Assembly (NCBI RefSeq): GCF_902686445.1
Contig: NC_062214.1
Coordinates: 50,255,177 to 50,319,176, forward strand
Length of the DNA: 64,000 nucleotides
Reading direction: 5' to 3'
Source of the DNA: Sciurus carolinensis
Lineage: Eukaryota > Chordata > Mammalia > Rodentia > Sciuridae
A program made the translations under genes and the position numbers. Below the pieces are notes generated by a model. The model was not told where the DNA came from, made no database searches, and saw only the letters and a list, made by a program, of their open reading frames with translations. Shown here piece after piece: positions 48,181-61,778 of this stretch; within the stretch, counting starts at the first letter, position 1; every line of letters starts with the position of its first letter.

Positions 48181-48544
48181 AAAGGAAAGAACAAGGTTTT
48201 ACATTAACAAACCTGAGGTGATCTTTAAGCCAGAGCAAGAAACAGAGACATAGACAGTAGAAGAACCAAACCAGAGCCCTCTGTGTCAATAATCGTACGC
48301 TGAGAATTTTGGCTTGGAGGAGTAGAAACCAGGAGACACTGGTCATGTTGAGTTGCTTTCACCTGTTTCTTCCCAGGTCCCAGATCTGAATATAGTTTGT
48401 CTCAGGGGCTCCAGACACAAGCACTGTTCAGACTGAAGCAGACACACAAGTGTAAATCTACACTCCCTCTTTTTTGGTTGAGTATTTTCTTAGGCTTACC
48501 GAAGATCCAATCCCTTTCTGGTACTTCACAGACTTTTCTCTGGT
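48181..48544. other. Non-coding stretch, nothing recognised
   Basis: Ordinary composition; no frame, RNA gene or clear repeat. Confidence 0.35.
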
Positions 48545-48985
48545 TAGTTAATTTCACTTAAATTTTAAGTTTCTTTTATTCTTTTATATCAACTTTTATT
48601 GACACATAGTATATACATTAATGGGATTCACTTGGTATGTCCATACATGCAGACAGTGTTCATTGATCATATCTGTCTAGCCTTCTTTCACCCCATCGCT
48701 ATCCCCGACAGCACGCTTCCAAATTCCTAGTAATCACCATGTTACTTTCAGATTGAATTTTTTTTATTACCACATATTAATTGTACAAATTAATGGGTTT
48801 CACTATGATGTTTCCATACATGCATATATTGTGCGTTGATCATATTGATCATGTCTGCCCTCCCTTCTAGTCTTCTTTGCCCTCTCTTCCCTACCAGCTC
48901 CTGCCAATCTTCTTCATATCCCCAATAGAACATCTTCTGCTTTCAGGTTGTTTTGTTTTGGTTTTAGTTTTATCTCCACATACGA
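48545..48985 (-). mobile_element. Two adjacent old L1 3' UTR pieces, antisense
   Basis: ccatacatgcagacagtgtt followed by tcattgatcatatctg, and again ccatacatgcatatattgtg followed by gttgatcatattgatcatg, are two copies of one L1 3' UTR pattern in the same direction. Confidence 0.6.
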
Positions 48986-49149
48986 GAGAAAACATGTGAG
49001 GCCCACAGAAGAGTCACTGTCAACAACTTATTCCTTGACCATCCCACTATAGCACATTTATATGCAAAATCTCCCTCTCCTATACTTTCATTCACATGAA
49101 GTAAATAGGAAATTTACTTCATGGAAAAGAAACAAAGTTTTTCCTCCTT

Positions 49150-49262
49150 GTCTTAAAATAATAAAATGGAGGCACCAAGAAGTGAGGTGACTTGCTCAAG
49201 GTCACAAGAATTTGAACAACTAAAGCAGGACTGGAGTCCAGGTGTCCCAATCCAATATTCCC
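49150..49262 (+). repeat. MIR SINE remnant
   Basis: aaatggaggcaccaagaagtg, gacttgctcaaggtcacaag and aggactggagtccaggtgtc follow the MIR core and tail. Confidence 0.75.
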
Positions 49263-49608
49263 CTCACCTTAAAAGGTGACTAGAGGAAGTAATTTTGTGT
49301 GAGGAGAAATTAGTGGAAAATTTAAATGAACAACCAAAGAAGATAATTATTAAACCATGACCTAACCCCTGAGGGAATATTTGCAGTCACTAAAAACAAG
49401 TGACAAACAGTGACAAAATGGGAAGTCTTGTGCTCTCACATGAAGCAATACAGCATCATGCATATAGTATGAATTGGACTAAAAAATATGTTTAAAAAAG
49501 GGTGGAAGAAATATATCAAAATGGTGACTGGAAGGTGGGATTGTGCTATTTTCCCCTTTTCCTTCAAGTTTTCTATATTTTCCTGGGTTTCTAAAATGCA
49601 CATCTCAT

Positions 49609-49614
49609 TTATTA
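49609..49614 (-). terminator. Candidate polyadenylation signal for CTXND1
   Basis: AATAAA on the minus strand about 550 bp beyond the stop codon. It is the first canonical hexamer I noticed downstream. Whether it is used is unknown. Confidence 0.3.
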
Positions 49615-50167
49615 CAGGAAAAATATATCCCTCTATATTTTAGTTTAAAAAAAATACTGCTTGGAAGCAGCCTCTATGCCTTTTGTGAATTTTCAGGGAG
49701 GCACTCTGAGCCTCCTTTCATCCTTCACTACCTGTTCCATTGCTAGTCCATGGGAAGGAGCTTGGGTTCCAGGAAAACATCTCTCCTGGGAGCCTCCATA
49801 TGCTATTTTGCATTTTAAGGACAGAATCTCCTCAAAACAAGACCACTTTTGTGTGATGGGAGTACCTAAGTGACCACCCCAACAGTCTTATAGTGGCACT
49901 CCAGAGTGGAACTAGCCTCCTGAGTCCCAGATCAGTGCTCTTCTCTCTAGGGACCCTAGTTTCCTGCATCCTCAGTACTGGGGCATCTCCCTCCAGTGCT
50001 TCTGTGATTTCAGGCAAGGCTAAAGAGAACCTTCTCCATCTCTGGTGGCCAGATCCACTCCTTGCCTCTATGGGCCGGCAAGCTGGTAGCCAGACACACA
50101 GAGGGGCATGCTGGAGCACCACTGCCCAGAGCACCAGGGTCTTGCCCCTGCCTAGCTGTCCCATGCA

Positions 50168-50425
<258 letters not shown>

Positions 50426-52144
50426 CAATGGGAGGGGAAGGTTAGAGCCACTTCTTTGAGACAGTAAAGGTGCTAACCTTTTTTTTCTGCCCCACCCCAC
50501 TCCCACCCCAAGCAAGAACTTGCTGCTCAGGGTACCCACAGAAGCATAAGGAAGAGAAGAGGTTATATGCATGCCTTTTAAGGGAACCACATGGTCACAG
50601 CCCTAACTGGTGTCTCTTAACAGTGCAACCCATTCCTTCCCAGGGTGGGATGGGGAATTGAACAAAGATTCCCAACAGGGGTGGAGCTCAACTGGGGCTG
50701 AGGACAACTTGGGATTAGAGCCCCTGCCGCTGCCTTCACTCCCTGAAGCCCTTTAGGAAGAAGGTGAGAATAATGCTTTCCACTTAGTCAACCCAACAAT
50801 TGAACACAATCAAATGCATTTTTTAAATCAGGCAATGAATTTTTCAAATGAAACTGAATGTCAAACACCAATGTATGAACAGATCTAAGAGGAGCTGCTG
50901 TTTTGTCAGGGGAAGGGAGTCATGCAGTGTCTGTCTCCTTTCCCTCTGTGCAGACCTCAGATGACACCATTTGAAACTGCAGGTGCAATGGGAGGTAGAG
51001 TTTTGGCAGTCAGAGGGAGCTGAATCCCCATTGATGCTTTGTAGTGCAGGTCAGGGCAACTCACCATCATTGTGAGGACTCTATTAGTCATTGCCCACAC
51101 TGGCACCTCACTCATTCATCTTAAGGAGGTTTACTGACTTTTCAAGGGCCTGATTTTCTCCCTGGTGAATGCAGGAAACAATGCCTGCTTTACAAGGGTG
51201 TGAGTACTATAAGCAATCAAATTTAAGTGTAAAAACTGAGCACAGTCCCTGGCCCCAGTGGGCAGTCAGTAAGTAATAAAAATGATATAGGAGCTTCAGG
51301 AACAGGTGGCAGGGAGCAGAACTGCTCCTGGCAGGGAAGGAAAACCTCAAGATAAGAGGCCAATTGCTGCTCTCTCCATTCATAACAAGCCTTCCTGTCC
51401 TCATCTCTGAACTTGCAGAGCACTAGAACTCACTGTGCATCCACTTTCGTTTTTAAACTTCATGACAGCCCTGGAAGCAAGTTAGCCAGGCATCAATAGG
51501 CCCATTTTATGTGCTGAGTTGCACAGCAGGTAAATGACTTACCCAAGGTCCCACTTCCCAAACCTAGATCTTTCTCTGGTGGAAAGACAAAGTGAGGATC
51601 CCCCATTGGGCTTTGAGAACGTGGCTATGTGAGTATTCTCAAAGCTTATTCCAGAACCAGCTGGCCTGGATTATTTGTGACCATGGGTCCATTTTCTTCT
51701 CTCAGACCTTGCCTCCCCCCTTACCTACTCACTGGGACACTGACCTGCTTGTTGGAGTGGTCACCACTTCATAAGGACTTTGGGATAGGCTGTTCCAAGA
51801 AGAAGGGAGAGCAGCAGGACATCACAGCCCAGAGCCAGTGAGAACAGTGTGGCCTTTTGCTTGGAGAGCAGCACTGTTCTGGCAGTGGCTGTGGAGAGCA
51901 AATGAAACAGAAAGAGAAAAGGAAGACTTGTGATTTCCTTGAGATGCTCAGCCCCAGTCCTGATCTCTGCTGGCAGAAAGCACTGGTCCCAGCAGCTTCT
52001 CCCTGGGTGCTGGGCTGGGAGCTGCCACGCTCTCAGCTCATGCTGTTTTCCCCTTTCCTTTTAAAATATAATTTCAAATATTGTAGCAAAAAATGCACAT
52101 AACATAAAATTTACCAACTTAACCATTTGGGGGAGGATCAATTT
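50426..52144. other. Unique non-coding flank upstream of CTXND1, with MIR remnants
   Basis: No further coding exon is supported. Probable MIR pieces lie near 51190-51285 (agcacagtccctggcccc) and 51465-51555 (aatgacttacccaaggtccc). The rest is unique, moderately GC-rich sequence in which upstream exons or regulatory elements of CTXND1 could lie. Confidence 0.45.
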
Positions 52145-52147
52145 GGG

Positions 52148-52365
52148 GGGAAATTTGTTTTCTTTTTGTTGTGGTACCAGGGATTGAACCCAGGGGTGCT
52201 TTACCATTGAGCCACATGCTCAGTCCTTCTTATTTTTCCTTTTCAGAGAGGTTTTGCTGCTTAGGGCCTTGCTAAATTGCTGACACTGGCCTTGAACTTA
52301 CCATCTCCTACCTTAACCTCCTAAATTGCTGGCATTATAGAATGCACCACTGCACCCAACCCCAA
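52148..52365 (-). mobile_element. Dimeric B1-like/ID-like SINE, minus strand
   Basis: taccagggattgaacccagg, then gagccacatgctcagtcc, then B1-like antisense (cttgctaaattgctgacac ... ggcattatagaatgcacca). Confidence 0.85.
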
Positions 52366-52394
52366 CTTAACTGTTTTTAAGTATACAGTTCCAG

Positions 52395-52466
52395 GGCTGG
52401 AGATGTAGCTTAGGGGCCTAGCATGAGAGAGGCCCTGAGTTCAATCCCCAGTAGTAGGAGAAAAAC
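52395..52466 (+). mobile_element. ID-type SINE with exact target duplication
   Basis: ggctggagatgtagcttagg through gagttcaatccccagtag. Exact copies of atacagttccag lie at 52383-52394 and 52467-52478. Confidence 0.9.
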
Positions 52467-52478
52467 ATACAGTTCCAG

Positions 52479-53420
52479 TGGCATCCGATACATTCATATT
52501 GTTGTGCGACCATCATTACCATTCATCCCAGAACTCCTTTATGGTCTCACATCGAAATGCTGTACCCTTTAGTCAGAACTCTGTTTTCCTCACCTCTAGT
52601 CATTGGCAACCGCCATTCTTTCTGTCTCTATGAATTTGACTACTTACTTTGGGGACCTTGCTTAAGTGGACTCATTCAGTGTTTGTCCTTTCATGACTGC
52701 CTTATTTCATTTAGCATACTGACCTCAAGTTTCTTCCATGTTGCATTCTATGCCTCATGTCCCTCATTTTTAAGGTTGAATATGACATTTTTTATTGGAT
52801 AGCTGAGCTGCTTCTATCCTATAAGCTATGGTAAGTAATGCTGCTGCAAACATGGGTATACAAATCTCTTTGAGCCCCTGGTTTCAATTAACTTTTGGGG
52901 TATTAGGTTTAACATTTTTATATAAATGACACTTGTGTACAATTCAAAAGCATAAAAAAAAACAAAAGCAGATTTTGAAAAATTTTATTAACATGTATTA
53001 CTTGTATATATTTAAGGGGATTTAGTGTGATGTTTCAATACATGCATACAGTGTTGACTGATCAAATCCAGTCTACCTTTATCCTTACTACCCCTACTCC
53101 TTCCCAACCTCAAGTACCCCTATTCTACATCCAGGTCAACTTTTTTTTTTTTTAACTTTCACATCTGAGAGTGAATATATGGTATTTGTCTGTGTTGAGT
53201 TTATTTCATTCAATATAACATAATATTCAACAGTTCCATCTGTTTAGATGTAAAAGACAGTATTTCATTCTTCTTTATGCCTTTAATATTCCACTGTGTT
53301 TCTGTACCACATTGTCTTCATCCATTTATGGAACTCCTGTACACCGTTGGTGAGAATGTCAACTAGTACAATCATTATGGGGAACAATATGGATTTTACT
53401 CATAAAACTGAAAACAGATT
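52479..53420 (-). mobile_element. Old L1 3' UTR fragments, antisense
   Basis: tgttgtgcgaccatcattac, gtctctatgaatttgactac and catttagcatactgacctc are antisense of an old (L1M) 3' UTR. A second piece follows from about 52975 (gtttcaatacatgcatacag). Both are highly diverged. Confidence 0.7.
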
Positions 53421-53449
53421 CATCATATGATCAAATTACCCTATTTCTG

Positions 53450-53451
<2 letters not shown>

Positions 53452-53486
<35 letters not shown>
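53452..53486. repeat. (AT)n microsatellite
   Basis: About 17 uninterrupted AT units; a partial copy with flanking tctggag follows to about 53510. Confidence 0.9.
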
Positions 53487-53488
<2 letters not shown>

Positions 53489-53819
53489 GGAGATATATAT
53501 ATACATATATCCAAAGGAAATTAAATCAGCAAACCAAATAGATACATACATACCCATGTTTATTGTAACACTGTTTGTGATAACTAAGATACAGAATCAA
53601 CCTAAGTGTCTAAAAATGGAAAAGCAGTTTTAGTGATCCAGTTAATCTTCAGAGAGGTAATTATTGTTTTTAGGTCCTTCCACATCCTTCTAGTCTGTAG
53701 GTATCCTATGCTTATGAAAGAAAATTATATATTTAGTGTAGGGAACATTCCTCAAGCTTATCTGACAGCAGTCACTGACACCATGGTCTAAGTAAGCCAA
53801 ACAGTCTGGACAGAGAAAC

Positions 53820-54245
53820 TGAGGGAATGGTAAAGACTCACCATGGAATGAAGGTCTTTCTAGTTGTTGAGGCTGAGTTTGAACTGAGGGGAGGCCTCAT
53901 TCTGACATACATCACAGAAAGCTGTGATGTGAGCTCGCCCACACTGCCTTGCCTCATGCTGTGTGCAGGAGCTTGCTATTCCCCCAGTCCTTTGTCTCAG
54001 ACCTGTTGCTGGGCAGAATTGCTTAGGCATACTTGGTTTGTTTACACTACCTGGACCCTCGACATATAGTTCACCTATAGGCTGACTCTGTTATACTTTA
54101 ACAAGCATGTTAACCTGATTGGATAATGTGTCTATATATGTCCTGTGCAACCCTAAATAAAATTATATCCGTGCCTTCAGAGCTCGATCTCCAATGCCTG
54201 GGTAAGCGCACTGGGTAAGGCTAAGAAGGGTAGGCAGCATCCGTA
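53820..54245 (+). repeat. Candidate solo LTR-like element
   Basis: Around 54130-54165 a tatatatg-type box is followed after about 25 bp by aataaaattatatcc, then gagctcgatctccaatgcc. That spacing of TATA-like box, polyadenylation hexamer and downstream text is LTR-like. The boundaries are guesses and no family is recognised. Confidence 0.3.
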
Positions 54246-54289
54246 CTCACCCTCAGCAAACCCGTCTCAGAACATCTACAATTTAGTTG

Positions 54290-55060
54290 TTTTCCATACA
54301 AATGCAAGGCTATTATATAATGTGTCCCACATCTTGCTTTTTTAAGTTGCTTTATCTTAGAGATTATTACATGCCAATATAAACAAGGCTGTCTCTTTCT
54401 TTTAATAGCTGTATTATATTTCATTGTATGGATATACCACAGTATACTTAACCATTCTGCAGAACCATTTTCTATAAAAGATGATTTCTAATATTTTGTT
54501 AATCATACAATGATGGAACAAATATCCCTGTAGCCCTGTCATTTTGCATATACCTGAGTATGACTGTCAATTAAATTCCTTTAGAGGAAATTGCTGTATG
54601 TAAGGATAAATCCATTTTAATTCTGACCAGTAGTATTCTTTTTAGAAACTGTACCAAGGTAAACTTCTACTGGTAAATTTCTCTTGTAATCAGAGTTAGC
54701 GAGTGTTTTCATTTTTGCCACTATTTGGAAAAATGCTTCCTAGATGTAGTTTTTCCTGAACATTTTCGAACATACAGAAAAGTTGAAAGAAGTACACAAT
54801 ACAATGACATTTTGCCACATTTGTTTTATTTGATAATCAGTCCCCTATCCATTCTGCTTTCTGTTTAATGCACTTCAAAGTAAGATACAGATATCAGCAT
54901 ACATCAGCATATATAGTAATAACTAGAATTCAATATTTATTTATAGATTTTTAAAGGCAAATTTTATATACAGTGAATGGCATAGATAATATGTATCACT
55001 TTTGAGATTTAACAAATGCATACACCCTTGTAACTCTCAGTGTAGTTTTAATTTTGATTT
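54290..55060 (-). mobile_element. Probable old L1 fragment(s), antisense
   Basis: attatatttcattgtatggat, ataccacagtatacttaacc and gtttttcctgaacattttcg resemble antisense ends of very old L1s. Diverged; the family is uncertain. Confidence 0.5.
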
Positions 55061-55719
55061 ATTTTGGTGAAAAAAAGTTAAACATCATTTCATATGTTTA
55101 AAGTCCACTTGCATTCCTTTCTTGTGAACTCTGTTAATATCCTTAATCCATTTTCCTCCTGGGTTTTTAGTATCCCCCTATTTTAGCCTTGGAAATGGAT
55201 TTTAGATAAATATACTCATTTTATTTTTCTGATTTTTACTTTGTGTTTTTTTTCCTTCCTTCCCAATTTCTACTCTCCTTCTTTTTCTCGTCAAATACCT
55301 AATTTTAGTTACAAGTATTAGTTTTTTACTGTTTACCTTTGTTTTTTAGATGTGCTTCAGTCTCTATAGTTTGAATTGTCGATTTTAAGTATCTATCTAT
55401 TTCCCACTATTAGATATTAGGAAATCAAGCATCTTGTTAAGGCTTCCACCTTCTTTCCACATTCTCTTCCCATTAGCCATTGCTCTCTTATTTCTATGTG
55501 GTCAGGGTGTATAGCCCTCACACATTACTATGACATTTACGTCCACCTTAGTTTTCTCCCAGTTTTGCAGTAGAGTCACCTTAAGGATTGCCCCCACCTC
55601 CACATCTTTTTTTCTTTTTGTGCTGTAATCTGAATATTTTCTAATGAAATAACTTCCAGTTCATGCATCTGTTCTGCTGTGTCCAGCTGCTAAACATATC
55701 AGTTCAAATTTCATTTCAG
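55061..55719. other. Non-coding stretch, nothing recognised
   Basis: AT- and pyrimidine-rich; no gene or clear repeat. Confidence 0.35.
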
Positions 55720-55990
55720 CCATACTTTTTGTTGTTTTTTAGATATACATGAGAGTAGGATGTATTTTGATGTATTATACATGCATGGGGTGTAATCCAT
55801 TACAAATTTTGATCCCATTCTTGCAATTGAATCTTATGTGAATTTACACTGGTTGTGTATTCATATGTGAGCATAGGAAAAGTATGTCCAATTCTTCTAT
55901 TGTCCTTCCTATTCTCATCCCCCCTCCCTTCCTTTCCTTCCCCTATTAATTTTAGAATTTCTATATGATCTTTTGATCTTCTGAACCAAT
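55720..55990 (-). mobile_element. L1 3' UTR fragment, antisense
   Basis: agatatacatgagagtagga, tacatgcatggggtgtaatc and gtatgtccaattcttctat match an antisense L1 3' end of the subfamily seen at 56519. Decayed. Confidence 0.65.
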
Positions 55991-56065
55991 CATCAGCTCT
56001 ATCTACCTTGTCACTTGTTTTTCTGATAATATTTATCACAATGTTTTTGTTTTGGGTTTCGTTTT

Positions 56066-56145
56066 GTTTTGCAGTACTAGGGATTGAACCCAGGGCCTCA
56101 TGCACAGTAGGCAAGTGCTTAACCACTGAGCTACATTCCTAATCC
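56066..56145 (-). mobile_element. ID-type SINE, minus strand
   Basis: gcagtactagggattgaacc, gcaagtgcttaaccactgag and attcctaatccc are the antisense of an ID element. Flanking tatcacaatgttttt copies (about 56034 and 56148) are the likely target duplication. Confidence 0.85.
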
Positions 56146-56849
56146 CTTATCACAATGTTTTTAAAGTCCACATTTTAGAACTCCTGCATCTGGCTCTTCT
56201 GTGGGTCAGCTTCTATTGTTTTTGTTTTTCACTTTTTCGTTTTATTCAATTTCTTGATACATTTGATAAAAATTGATGGGACACTAAACATTAATATGAA
56301 ACACTGCATGGCTAGGATGATATTCTCCTGCAGAGAGTGCACCACTTCCTATGAGAAGGAGCTGGAGCACAGCTACAGCATCTTAAGCCACTGTGGGGCT
56401 GAGCAAGTTAAGTAATTTCTTGTAATCAAGGATAATGTCTACATCTGGTTTGACAATAATTCTAATGTGCTGCCCTCTGGGGTTCCAACTGGGGTGTTTC
56501 CTTAAAGTGTTCATTCTTTATTTTTTTATTATTTGTTATATTTAGTTATACATGACAGCAGAATGCATTTTGATTCATTGTACACAAATGGAGTACAACT
56601 TTTCATTTCTCTGGTTGAACAATGTAGAGTTACATTATGCATGTAATGATACATGTACAATGATGTTTGTTTCATTCTACCATCTTTCCTATTCCCTTCC
56701 CTCTCCCCTCCCCTTATTTCCCTCTACACAATCCAAAGTTCTTCCATTCTTCCCTTCCTCCTCTGTCCCCTGTTATGTATCTGCATCCACTTATCAGAGA
56801 AAGCATTTAGCCTTTGTTTTTTTGGAATTGGCTTATCTCACTTAGCATG

Positions 56850-59800
56850 ATATTCTTCAGTTTCAACAATTTACCTGCAAATGCCATAATTTTATCATTC
56901 TTTATAGCTGAGTAATATTCCAATGTGTATATATACCACAATTTCTTTATCCATTCATCTATTGAAGGGCATCTAGGTGGGTTCTACAATCTAGCTATTG
57001 TGAATTGAACTACTATGAACATTGATGTGGCTGTGTTACTGTAGTATGTTGATTTTAAATACTTTGGGTATACACTGAGGAGTGGGATAGCTGGGTTAAA
57101 TGGTGGTTCCATTCCAAGTTTTCTAAGACTGCTTTCCAGAATGACTGCACCAATTTCCAATCCCACCAGCAATGTACCTTTTTCCCCACAATGTTGCCAA
57201 CACCTATTGTTGCTTGTATTCTTGATAATAATCATTCTAATTGGAGTGAGATGAAATCTTAGGGTAGTTTTGATTTCCATTTCCCTGATTACTAGAGATG
57301 TTGAACATTTTTTCATGTATTTGTTGATTAATTGTATATCTTACAATTAATATCTTAATTGTATTGCAGAATAATATCTTATTCTGCTCAATGCCTTAGC
57401 CCATTTATTGATTGGGTTATTTGTATTTTGGGTGTTTTTTGAGTTCTTTATAAATTCCAGAGATTAGTGCTCTATCTGAACTGCATGTGGAAAAGATTTT
57501 CTACCATTCTGTAGGCTCCCTTTTCACATTATTGATTGTTTCCTTTTCTGAGAAAAAGTTATTTAGTTTGAATCCATCCCATTTATTGATTCTTGATTTT
57601 ATTTCTTGCGATTTTGGAGTCTTGTTAAGGAAGTCTGGTCCTAAGTTGATATGATAAAGATTGGGCTTACTTTTTCTTCTATTTGGTGAAGGGTCTCAGG
57701 TCTAATTCCTAAGTCCCTGATCCATTCCGAGTTGAGTTTTGTGCAGGGTGAGAGAGGCGTTTAATTTCATTTTGCTGCATATGGATTTCCAGTTTCCCCA
57801 GCACCATTGGATGAAGAGGCTATCTTTTCTCCATTGATTGTTTTTGACACCTTTGCCTAGTATGAGATAAATGTATTTATGTGGGTTTGTCTCTGTGTCT
57901 TCTATTCTGTACCATTTGGTCTACCTGTCTATTTTGGTGCCAATACCAAGGCATTTCTGTTACTATTGCTCTATAGTATAGTTTAAGGTCTGGTATTGTA
58001 ATACCTCCTGCTTCACTCTTCCTGCTAAGGATTGCTTTGGCTATTCTGGGTCTCTTATTTTTCCAATGATTTTGTGATTGCTTTCTCTATTTCTAGGATG
58101 TACATCATTGGGATTTTAATTGGAATTGTACTGAATCTGTATATTGCTTTTGGCAGTATGGCCATTTTGACAATATTAATTCTGCCTATCCAAGAACATG
58201 AGAGATCTTTCCATCTTTTAAGGTTTTCTTTAATTTCTTCCTTTAGTATTCTGTAGTTTTCATTGTAGAGTTTTTTCACCTCTTTTGTTAGGTTGATTTC
58301 CAAGTTTTTTTCTTTTTGAGGCTATTGTGAATGGGGTTGTTTCCTAATTTCTCTTTCACAGGATTCATTGCTCATGAATACAAATGCATTAGATTTATGA
58401 GAGTTGATTTTATATCCTGCTACTTTGCTGAATTCATTTATTAGTTCTAGAAGTTTTCTGGTGGAATTTTTGGATCCTCTAAGTACAGAATCATATTGTT
58501 GGCAAATAGCAATAGTATGAGTTCTTCTTTTCCTATTCCTATCCCTTTAATTTCTTTGGTCTGTCCAATTGCTCTGACTAGAGTTTCAAGGACTGTGTTG
58601 AATAGAAGTTGTGAAACAGGGCATCCCAGTCTTGTTCCAGTTTTGGAGGGAATGCTTTCAGTTTTTCTCCACTTAGAATGATGTTGATCTTGGACTTGGC
58701 ACAGATAGCCTTTACAATGTTGAGGTGTGTTCCTACTATTCCTATTTTTTCTAGTGTTCTGAATGTGAAGCAGTGCCATATTTTATCAAATGCTTTTTCT
58801 GCATCTATTGAAATGATCAGATGATTCTTAACTTTAAGTCTACTGATGTGGTGAATTACATTTTTTGACTTTTGGATGTTGAACCAACCTTGCATCCCTG
58901 GGATGAACCCCACTTGACTGTGGTGCACTATTTTTAAATATGTTTTTGTATGCAATTTGCCAGAATTTTGTCAAGAACCTTTGCATCTATGTTCATCAGG
59001 GATATTGGTCTAAAGTTTTATTTCCTTGATGCATCTTTGCCTGGTTTTGGTATCAGAGTGACACTAGCTTCATAGAATGAATTTGGGATATTTCCCTCCT
59101 TTTCTATTTCATGGAATACTTCGAGGAGTATTGATGTTAGTTGTTCTTTGAAGGCCTTTTAGAACTCAGCTGAGAATCCATCTGGTCCTGGGCTTTTCTT
59201 GGTTGGTAGGCTTTTGATGGCATCTTCTATTTCATTGCTTGAAATTGATTCATTTATGTTGTGTATGTCCTCCTGGTTCACTTTAGGTAATTCATATGTC
59301 TCTAGAAACTTGTTGATGTCTTCGAGGTTTTCTGTTTTGTTGGAGTATAGATTTTCAAAATAGCTTCTAATTATGTTTTGTATTTCACTTGGGTCTGTAG
59401 TGATATTTCCTTGTTCATTCCGAATTTTAATAATATGAGTTTTTTCTCTCTCCTTCTCTTTGTTAGTGTGGCTAAGGTTTTATCAATTTTGTTTATTTTT
59501 TCTAAGATCCAACTCTTTATTTTGTTAATTTTTTTGATTGTTTCTTTTGTTTCAATTTCGTTGATTTCAGCTCTGATTTAAACTATTTCCTGTCTTCTAC
59601 TACTTTTGGTGTTGGTCTGCTCTTCTTTGTCTAGGACTTTGAGCTGTAGTGTTAAGTCATTTATTTGTTGGTTTTTTTCTTCTTTTGTTGAATGCGCTCC
59701 ATGAAATAAATCTTCCTCTAAGTACTGCTTTCATAGTGTCCCAGAGATTTTGATATGATGTGTCTTTGTTCTTGTTTACTTCTAAGAATTTTTTTTATTT

Positions 59801-60615
59801 CCCTCCTAATGTCTTCTGTTATCCATTCATCATATAATAGCGTATGATTTAGTCTCCAGGTGTTGGAGTACTTTCTGTTTTTTATTCTGTCATTTATTTC
59901 TAACTTCAACCCATTATGATCTGATAGAATACAAGGTAGTGTCTCTATCTTCTTGTATTTGCTAACATTAGCTTTGTGGCATAAAATATGGTCTACTTTA
60001 GAGAAGGAGTCATGTGCTGCTAAGAAGAAAGTGTATTCGTTTTTGGTTGGATGGTATATTCTATATATGTCCATTAAGTCTAAATTGTTGATTGTGTTAT
60101 TGAGATCTATGGTTTCTTTATTCAATTTTTGTTTGGAAGATCTATCCAGTGGTGAGAGAGGTATGTTAACATCGCCTAGTATTATTGTGTTGTGGTCTAT
60201 TTGATTTCTGGAATTGAGAAGGATTTGTTGGACGTACATGGATGAGCCAATATTCGGGGCATATGTATTTATGATTGTTATGTCTTGCTGATTTATGCTT
60301 CCCTTAAGCAGTATGAAATGTCCTTCTTTATCCCTTCTGACTAGTTTTGGCTTGAAGTCCACATTATCTGATATGAGGATGGATACTCTGGCTTTTTTGC
60401 TGAGTCCATGTGAATGGTATGTTTTTCCCCATTCTTTCACCTTTAGTCTGTGGGTATCTCTTTCTATGAGATGAGTCTCTTGCAGGCAGCATATTGTTGG
60501 ATCTTTCTTTTTAATCCAATCATCTCACTCTATGAATTTTATTAATGAGTGCAGGCCATTAACATTCAGGATTATTATTGAGATATGATTTGTATTCCCA
60601 GTCTTTTGGCTCATT
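56850..60615 (-). pseudogene. L1-J ORF2, broken
   Basis: The endonuclease part is open at 60440-59718 (NIYAPNIGSS-type text, ILGDVN where ILGDFN is expected, [15 protein letters not shown]). The RT part retains [15 protein letters not shown] (about 58640), and FADD is changed to FANN near 58500. The cysteine-rich end is shortened by a deletion (about 57120-57180). Together with frameshifts this rules out function. Confidence 0.9.
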
Positions 60616-60661
60616 TTTGGTTTTTGACATGAATTGGTTTCTCCTTTATTTGGCTGTTCCT

Positions 60662-61660
60662 TTAGGGTAGTTCCTCCCTTTGCTGATTTGCATCGTTGTT
60701 TTTCATCTCTTCCTCATGGAATATTTTGCTGAGAATCTCTTGTAATGCCGACTTTCTTTTTGTAAATTCTTTTAGCTTTTGTTTATCAGGGAAGGATTTT
60801 ATTTTGTCATCAAATCTGAAAGTAAGTTTTCCTGGGTATAAGATTCTTGGTTGGCATTCATTTTCTTTCAGAACTTGAAAAATGTTGTTCCAGGCCCTTC
60901 TAGCTTTTAGGGTCTGGATTGAAAAATCTGCTGATATTCTTATTGGTTTCCCCCTGAATGTAATTTGGTTCTTTTCTCTCACAGCCTTTAAAATTCTGTC
61001 TTTATTTTCTATGTTACGTATTTTCATAATAATGTGCCTTGGTATGGTTCTATTGTAATTTTGTATATTTGGAGTCCTATAAGCCTCTTGTACCTGGTTT
61101 TCCATTTCATTCTTCAGATTTAGAAAATTTTATGATATTATTTCATTGAATAGATTGTTCATTCCTTTTGTTTGTTTCTCTGTGCCTTCCTCAATCCCAA
61201 TAATTCTTAAATTTGGCCTTTTCCTGATATCCCATAATTCTTGTAGATTCTGTTCATGATTTCTTACCATCTTCTCTGTTTGGTCAATTTTGTTTTCAAG
61301 ATTAAATATTTTGTCTTCAATGTCTGAGGTTCTGTCTTCCAGGTGTTCTATCCTATTGGTTATGCTTTCTATGGAGTTTTTAACTTGGTTTATTGTTTTC
61401 TTCATTTCAAGGATTTCTGTTTGTTTGTTTGTTTTTCAATATCTCTAACTCTTTATTGAAATGGTCTTTTGCTTCCTGTATTTGCTCTTTTAACTGTTGA
61501 TTGGTGCGATCATTTAAGGCCTGCATTTGCTCTTTCATCTCTTCCTTCAATGCCTGCATTTGCTCTTTCATCTCATCGTTTGCTTCCCTGATTGTTTTAA
61601 TTATGTACATTCTGAACTCCCTTTCTGACATTTCTTCTGCTGTCATTGGGTTTTATTGAT
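60662..61660 (-). pseudogene. L1-J ORF1, broken
   Basis: Coiled coil with two tandem EMKEQMQAL units (about 61530-61590), then HLEDRTSDIEDKIFNLENK and PNLRIIGIEEGTEKQ, and the C-terminal part open from 61105 to 60662 (FRGKPIRISADFSIQTLKARR). One frameshift lies near 61130 and another near 61405. The start region is split by the SINE, and the original ATG position reads ATA. Confidence 0.9.
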
Positions 61661-61686
61661 ATAGTATCTAGGTTTGTTTGGGACTT

Positions 61687-61778
61687 TTTTTTTTTTTTTT
61701 TGCGGTACTGGGGATTGAACTCAGGGCCTTGTGCTTGCAAGGCAAGCACTCTACCAGCTGAACTATCTCCCCAGCCCT
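61687..61778 (-). mobile_element. ID-type SINE at the ORF1 start of L1-J
   Basis: T run, ggtactggggattgaactca, gcaagcactctaccagctga and ctccccagccc. The 9-bp flanks tgtttggga on both sides are the target duplication. Confidence 0.92.
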
